Positions 47,901 to 53,900 of a stretch of DNA of 64,000 nt are shown in pieces. The stretch lies in NCBI GenBank assembly GCA_005406025.1, contig BGZK01001559.1:62001-126000 (forward strand). The letters are read 5' to 3'. The stretch comes from Eumeta japonica (lineage: Eukaryota > Arthropoda > Insecta > Lepidoptera > Psychidae). How positions within the stretch are numbered: position 1 is the stretch's first letter; every line of letters starts with the position of its first letter. Made by a program: the position numbers and the translations under genes. The notes beneath the pieces are model-generated. The model saw nothing but the letters and a program-made list of their open reading frames with translations. It was not told the DNA's origin and did no database searches.

Positions 47901-50900
47901 CCTTTTGCATGATTTTCTGAAAACGGGTGCGAAATGGATGTGGTCGGAGGCGCATCAGAGCGCGTTCGAAACGGTAAAACACGCCTTGGAATCGGAACTG
48001 GTGCTGGCACACCACGACCCTCGTTTGCATACCGTACTCACGGTCGAAGCCAGTCCGACCGGCCTGGACGCCGTGTTGGCGCAGCAGCAGGAGGACGGCT
48101 CCGAGAGTGATAGCGTTCGCTTCTCGGGCGCTCACCCCAAGTGAACGTGTTTATTCACAAATACAAAAAGAAGCGATCGCGATTATTTTCGGTGTTAAAA
48201 AGGTCCATCAATATTCTTATGGCAGAGCAGGTCAGTTTATTCTCAAAACCGATCATAAACCACTTTTATCAATATTTGGGAACAAAAAAAGGGGTTCCCC
48301 GAGATGACGGCAAATAGACTGCAAAGATATGCGCTTTTCTTATCGGCAACAATTACACAGTACAGTACGTTCGTAGTGCAAATAACGTCGCGGATTATTT
48401 ATCTCGCTCGCATCCGCAGGCGCACGCAGCCGCCGACGGAAGCAGCGCAAGGACGTGCGCGGCGACGAGCGGAGCGCGATCGCTGCAAGCGCCGATGTTG
48501 ACGGGGAAATTAACTCGTATTTACATTTCATTTCGAGTAATGACCAATCCAGCAAAACTATTGAAGAAATCAAAGTCGAAACACAGAACGATCCGTTTTA
48601 CATTCTGTAGTTAATTTTATTAGAAATGGCTGACCCTGAAAATGTCCGTTTTTTAAATTAAAACCTTATTTTCATTGTAGATTTCAATTAAATTTAGAGG
48701 ACGGATGCATTCTGAGAGGATACAAATAGTAATTCCGCTAAATTTGCAAAGAAAGATCTTACGAGAGTTACACTTCTTAAATTTCCGCGTGGTAAAGACT
48801 AAGGCGGAGGCGCGCCATAGGTTCTGGTGGACCGGGATAGACGCAGATATCGAGAGCTCAGTGGGCGCGTGCACGACGCTGCGGCCCGCGCCCGCGCGCC
48901 CGTCGCGCTCTGGCAATACCCCGCGCAACCGTGGGAACGCGTTCATTTGGACATGCTGAGTGTGGCGGGCGGCACCCACCTCGTGGTGGACTCGCACTCT
49001 AGGTGGAGTGGGCCCCGCTCATAGACGGTGCGGGCACCGAGCCGGTATTACGACGGTTTAGTGAAATGTTAGGTCGTTTCGGATTACCACGAACTATCGT
49101 CACCGGTACTCCGACGCTGTTCACTACGGCGCGGTTCCGTAGATATTGCGAGGTGAACGACATTAAACACGTTACGATTCCACCTTACCACCGGCATCTA
49201 ATGGTCAAACGGAAATCACTGTAAAACTTATAGCATTAAAAACGTTAAAGTCGGAAACGTTAAAGTCGGAACCGAATAGTGTCTCTTCGCTCGACCACCA
49301 AGTAAATAAATATTTACTAAGCTATATGAACTCCGTTCATAATACGACCGGTGTCTCTCCGGCGCAGTTGATGCTCGGCCGGAACGTGCGCCACGACTCG
49401 ACTTGCATCCACGTAAGGAGGTACCTAAACATGTCACGCGAGCTCCGTCAGCTGCAGATCTCGTTCGCAGACCTCACAATATATTTCGGAGGAAAACGAA
49501 AAATTAATTTTACCGTCGGTAAAAAAATTATAGTGAAACGGCATTATCAAAATGGTAATAAATATGTGGCTAAGAGGGACTCTTGTGAAGAATTTAGGAA
49601 CACGAATGTGGTTAGTACGTGCTCACGAACTAACTCGGTCCCTAAAGAAACACGTAGACCAGTTATTACATTGACGCGGTGGCGACGACGTCTTCATTCA
49701 TGACACCCCCCAGGGCGCCTACGAGCATTATAACAGCGATGAATCGGACAACAATTATACATTTGTAAAAATGCAATCCAAAGCTGATGACCGAGCGCGG
49801 CAGACAAGAATCAAAACCATAACAACACAAGGCGCGGACTGCGCGGACGAAATGCAGTCTGCCGAAGGTTACAGCGAGGAGATGAATACATTAAAAAACG
49901 ACTCCACTATGACGTCATCGTCGCTGGAAGGCGGTGGAGAAGGCGGGGATATCACGGCCCATGGAGATGAGTCCGGAGTCGAGAACAAGGATGCGAACTC
50001 CTCGGACTCCGACCCGGAGTGGACGCCGCCACCGCACTAACGCGCGAGATCGCTCTTTTCGCTATCGGAAGTAAACTTAAGTCGTCGACTTCGAAGTTGA
50101 TAGCGAAAAGAGAAATTGTTAATATTTTATATAGAGGAAGTTCATAATTGTGTTAGTTTGTAATTGAAAATGTATTTTTGTATTGTATAAATTAGGGGTG
50201 AGGGAATGTAGTATATATGTTCTGCATATAATGTAGACAGCTTGTGGGTAGTTAAGTTCAGTTTGCAATGAACTCCGCAATAACGCAGACACGTAGTTTT
50301 TATACATAACAATTATGAATAAGTACCTACTAATGATTTCTGTACAAAAAATAATGATATCCCGTCAAAAACATAAATGTGAAATGAGAGCCAAGTTCGG
50401 TAACTACTGAATTTGGCTCTTATTTCACATTTATGTTCGGGCATGTATCATAACACTGGTCAACAAATTGAAAAACAAATATTGGTGCCGAAATACCGTT
50501 GATGGTTTTGTATTAGGTATGCATTGTCAACACTAAAAATATTTTTTATTATTTTTTCTTAAGTGTAGTTTTCTATCTATCCTCTGTTTTGAGTGTTGGC
50601 TGCAATTAATACTTTTGTATGTCCGTTTTGCTATCTTATCAGTACATTTACATAAATAAATTTATTTTTATATAATTTGTTCATAGCGAAGAAGTTGTCT
50701 TAATGATCCAAATGTGTTTTGTTATATTTGTGGTGAATATACAGTTAAAAAATTCAGGAAATCCATAAAAAAATTATAAAAAGTGCCTGTTTTCCTATTT
50801 CAAGTTGCAAATTGTGGATGAATTCAAGCCGTGGATACCCCAGATTGTTTGTAAAATGTACTATGAACACTTGATACAATGGGTCTGTGGTCAAAAAAGT

Positions 50901-53900
50901 CGTATGAGGTTCGGAGTGCCTATGCAATGGAAAGAACAAAAAAATCACTACGACGACTGTTACTTTCGCTGTGTCAACTTGCGTGACGTTAACTTCAAAA
51001 AAATGGTTTATCCAGACTTACAGAATCTGCTAGAAGACCCTTACCACATCCGGAGGAAGTACCTGTTCCAACATTTTGTTCTACCCGTGAACTATCATTT
51101 GAAGAAAACTTTAGTAATATGAAGAGCGGCAGTGATTTCGGAGGAACGGCGTCTATAAAACCAAAAACTTTTTATCCAAGAAGAAGTAAATGATTTGATA
51201 AGGGATCTTGATTTACCTAAAGAATCTGCAGAGATATTGGCTTTTAAATTAAGAGAAAAAAATTTGATGGCATTAGGAACAATAGTGACGTTCAATAGTA
51301 CAAAACAGCAAGGTTTTCTATCATTTTTTCATTCGGAAAATGATATTGTTTTTTGTCCAGACGTACAAAACCTTATTTTCAAAATAGGTCTTGCAGAATA
51401 CCGGGCAAATGATTAGCATCTCTTTATAGACAGCTCTGAACGAAGCCTTAGGTGTGTCCTTTTACACAATGGTAAAAAATATGGTTCAGTTCCCATAGCT
51501 CATTCAACCAATTTAAAGGAAGAATAACAAAATATTTCAATTATGCTGACAAAATGAAATATAACGAACACCAATGGAATATTTGTGTAGACTTAAAAAT
51601 GATTAACTTTTTATTAGAATAGCAAAGTGGATACACCAAAGACCTATGTTTTTATTGTCTGTGGGACAGTCGTGTCAAGCACCAACACTGGGAAAAAGAG
51701 ATTGGCCCGTCTGTGAGATGATGGAGGTGGGAAAGCAGAATATCATAAACGCATCTGTGGTTTCAAGATACAAAATTATATCGCCTCTCTTGCATGTAAA
51801 GCTAGGCCTTATGAAGCAATTTCTTACGGAGTTAGATAAACATGGGCAATGTTATTCCTATATAATGAGAAAATTTCCTGGTTTAAGCACGGAAAAAAAT
51901 AAAAGTGGGTATTTTCGATGGCCCACAAATGAGAATATTAATAAATGATACGGACTTCGTAAGTTTAATGAACAATATGGAACAATATGAAATGACAAGA
52001 TACTGACAAAAAGACAAGATTTTGACACACTTTTCTACACTTTCAATGTGCTTATGAGTATTGTAGTGAGACCATATTCTAAGATACTTCTAATAAGACC
52101 TTTACATATTATTATACTGAAAAAGCTATAATATTCTTGAATTCTATTGTAGTCCTGTTATATATTTATTGTTAAATGTAGTATTTTTAAAGTAAAAAAT
52201 GATATCATTGTTAACTTTTTGTACAGCGAGTGAATTAGGAAAATAATATCGTCGTAATATTGAGTGTGGGACATGATGAGGGAATGATTTTTAGAATATT
52301 CAGTCAGTTGACATTCTTCATCTAGGATCAAGAACACTAAAATCATGCATGGTTCGTTTAGTTATAGTTCTATAGTGTTCATAAGAAAAATAAGCTGATG
52401 TCATATTGTTAATAACACATGAAATTAGGTATGGACACGATTTTCGATTTTTTTTTTTAGATCTGCCCTTGTCTACATAGTACAATTTTTTTTCTATTGT
52501 TTCATATTCATATTTAATTGATTAAAATATCTTTTTTTTTTACTTGATTTTAACTTTTCCAATTTTTGCAGACCGTACTTCAACTGTATCATAGTGTTTT
52601 TAGATACTATCCTAAATCTAATAGACCTAAATAATATTTTTTAGTTGTCGAACTCAAGTTTCTAATACAATGGTGCTTGTGAACTAGACTACTTCAAATT
52701 AACAATTTAGTGCTTATTACCAAATGGTAAAGAAATGGAAAGCTCATTATCAGAATTATTAGTTTTATATATATTTTTTTGCATAATTTCAAATTCACAT
52801 TGTATCATATATATAGTACAATACTATGGATATACAAGATGGAATCGATCATGCGTCTTTTCGCAAATATTCATTATTTTCCCTTTTTTTAGAATATTGC
52901 CAAAGCATCTATAACAAAAATATATCATTGAAAATATGCTTATAAAAAATTGTAAAATATTGAAAAAACCCTACGAAATGCTCGGACAGACGGCGCCTAC
53001 GCACCCACGCGCTACGCCCGGGCACGTGACGAACGGACTATGCGTTGTAAAGAATTTATTTTTAATCGGTATTATTAATTTAGCCTCTAGTTTTCCACAT
53101 ATAGGTAAATTATCGCGTAAACGATAAACAGCACGCAATATTACTCGTGGACTTGCAGGCTGTTGACTGTCAGGGTGTATAAATAAAGTTTTAGAGCCGC
53201 AGCGATGTCACCTCTGCAAACTCCCCAACAATAAATCATGTTTGAATATTCTATAGCAGTGAAAGGTATTGTTATTAAAACCTTTAATATATATAACACA
53301 CATTCTTAGTTTCAAAAACGTTAATATCGTAAACGTAACACTTTTTAACAAAACACTACACTTTAAAGCCGCGCTTCTAGTCGTTAACAGCGCGCAGACG
53401 AGCGAATCCGCAGCAGACTTGTTAGGCAATGACTACCGACGCCCGCCGTGTGCGAGCCTCAGGTGACGGGGTGGGCCGGTTTGAGCGCGCGCATCGTATT
53501 ACTAAGCGCTAAGGTTTGTACTTCGTGCGTTTACATTCTGAGCTATTTTTCTCATGAACGGCTACTACAAAGATTATAGTTTCTTTGGCAAAGTTGTTTT
53601 AAAAAAAAAGGAGATTATGAATGTTTGCGGAAAAGCGCATAGTCGACTGCAATATTGGCTTATTTGATATATTGTTAAAACGGATGTAATATTTGGCATG
53701 TGAGAAATTATTACAATATGGATTCTCCAATTTATACAAGTAATATCTAATGTTTCTAGTTTCATGCTAAAATATTAGTTAAGATTTTGCAGTTTGCTTA
53801 AGTACTCATCTAGTCTATCCGTCTATCTGTCACATCATAACTTGTACATATGAATAAATACTGTGCAGGTTTGTTTTACATGTCAGAAAAATTGTATAAA

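Larger units (their letters stand above)
45685..50311 (+). mobile_element. mag-like Ty3/Gypsy LTR retrotransposon
   Basis: Flanked by a 5-bp duplication ATTAT (45680-45684 and 50312-50316) and by very short LTRs (TGTAGTATATATG to CATAACA). A polypurine tract AGGGGTGAGGGAA precedes the 3' LTR. The interior encodes gag with a CCHC knuckle, an aspartic protease with DSG, reverse transcriptase, RNase H and integrase, all on the plus strand and in this order. The tiny LTRs and gag type fit the mag lineage of Gypsy elements. Many frameshifts and a deletion removing the RT catalytic region make it inactive. It sits in the last ICE2 intron in sense orientation. Confidence 0.92.
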
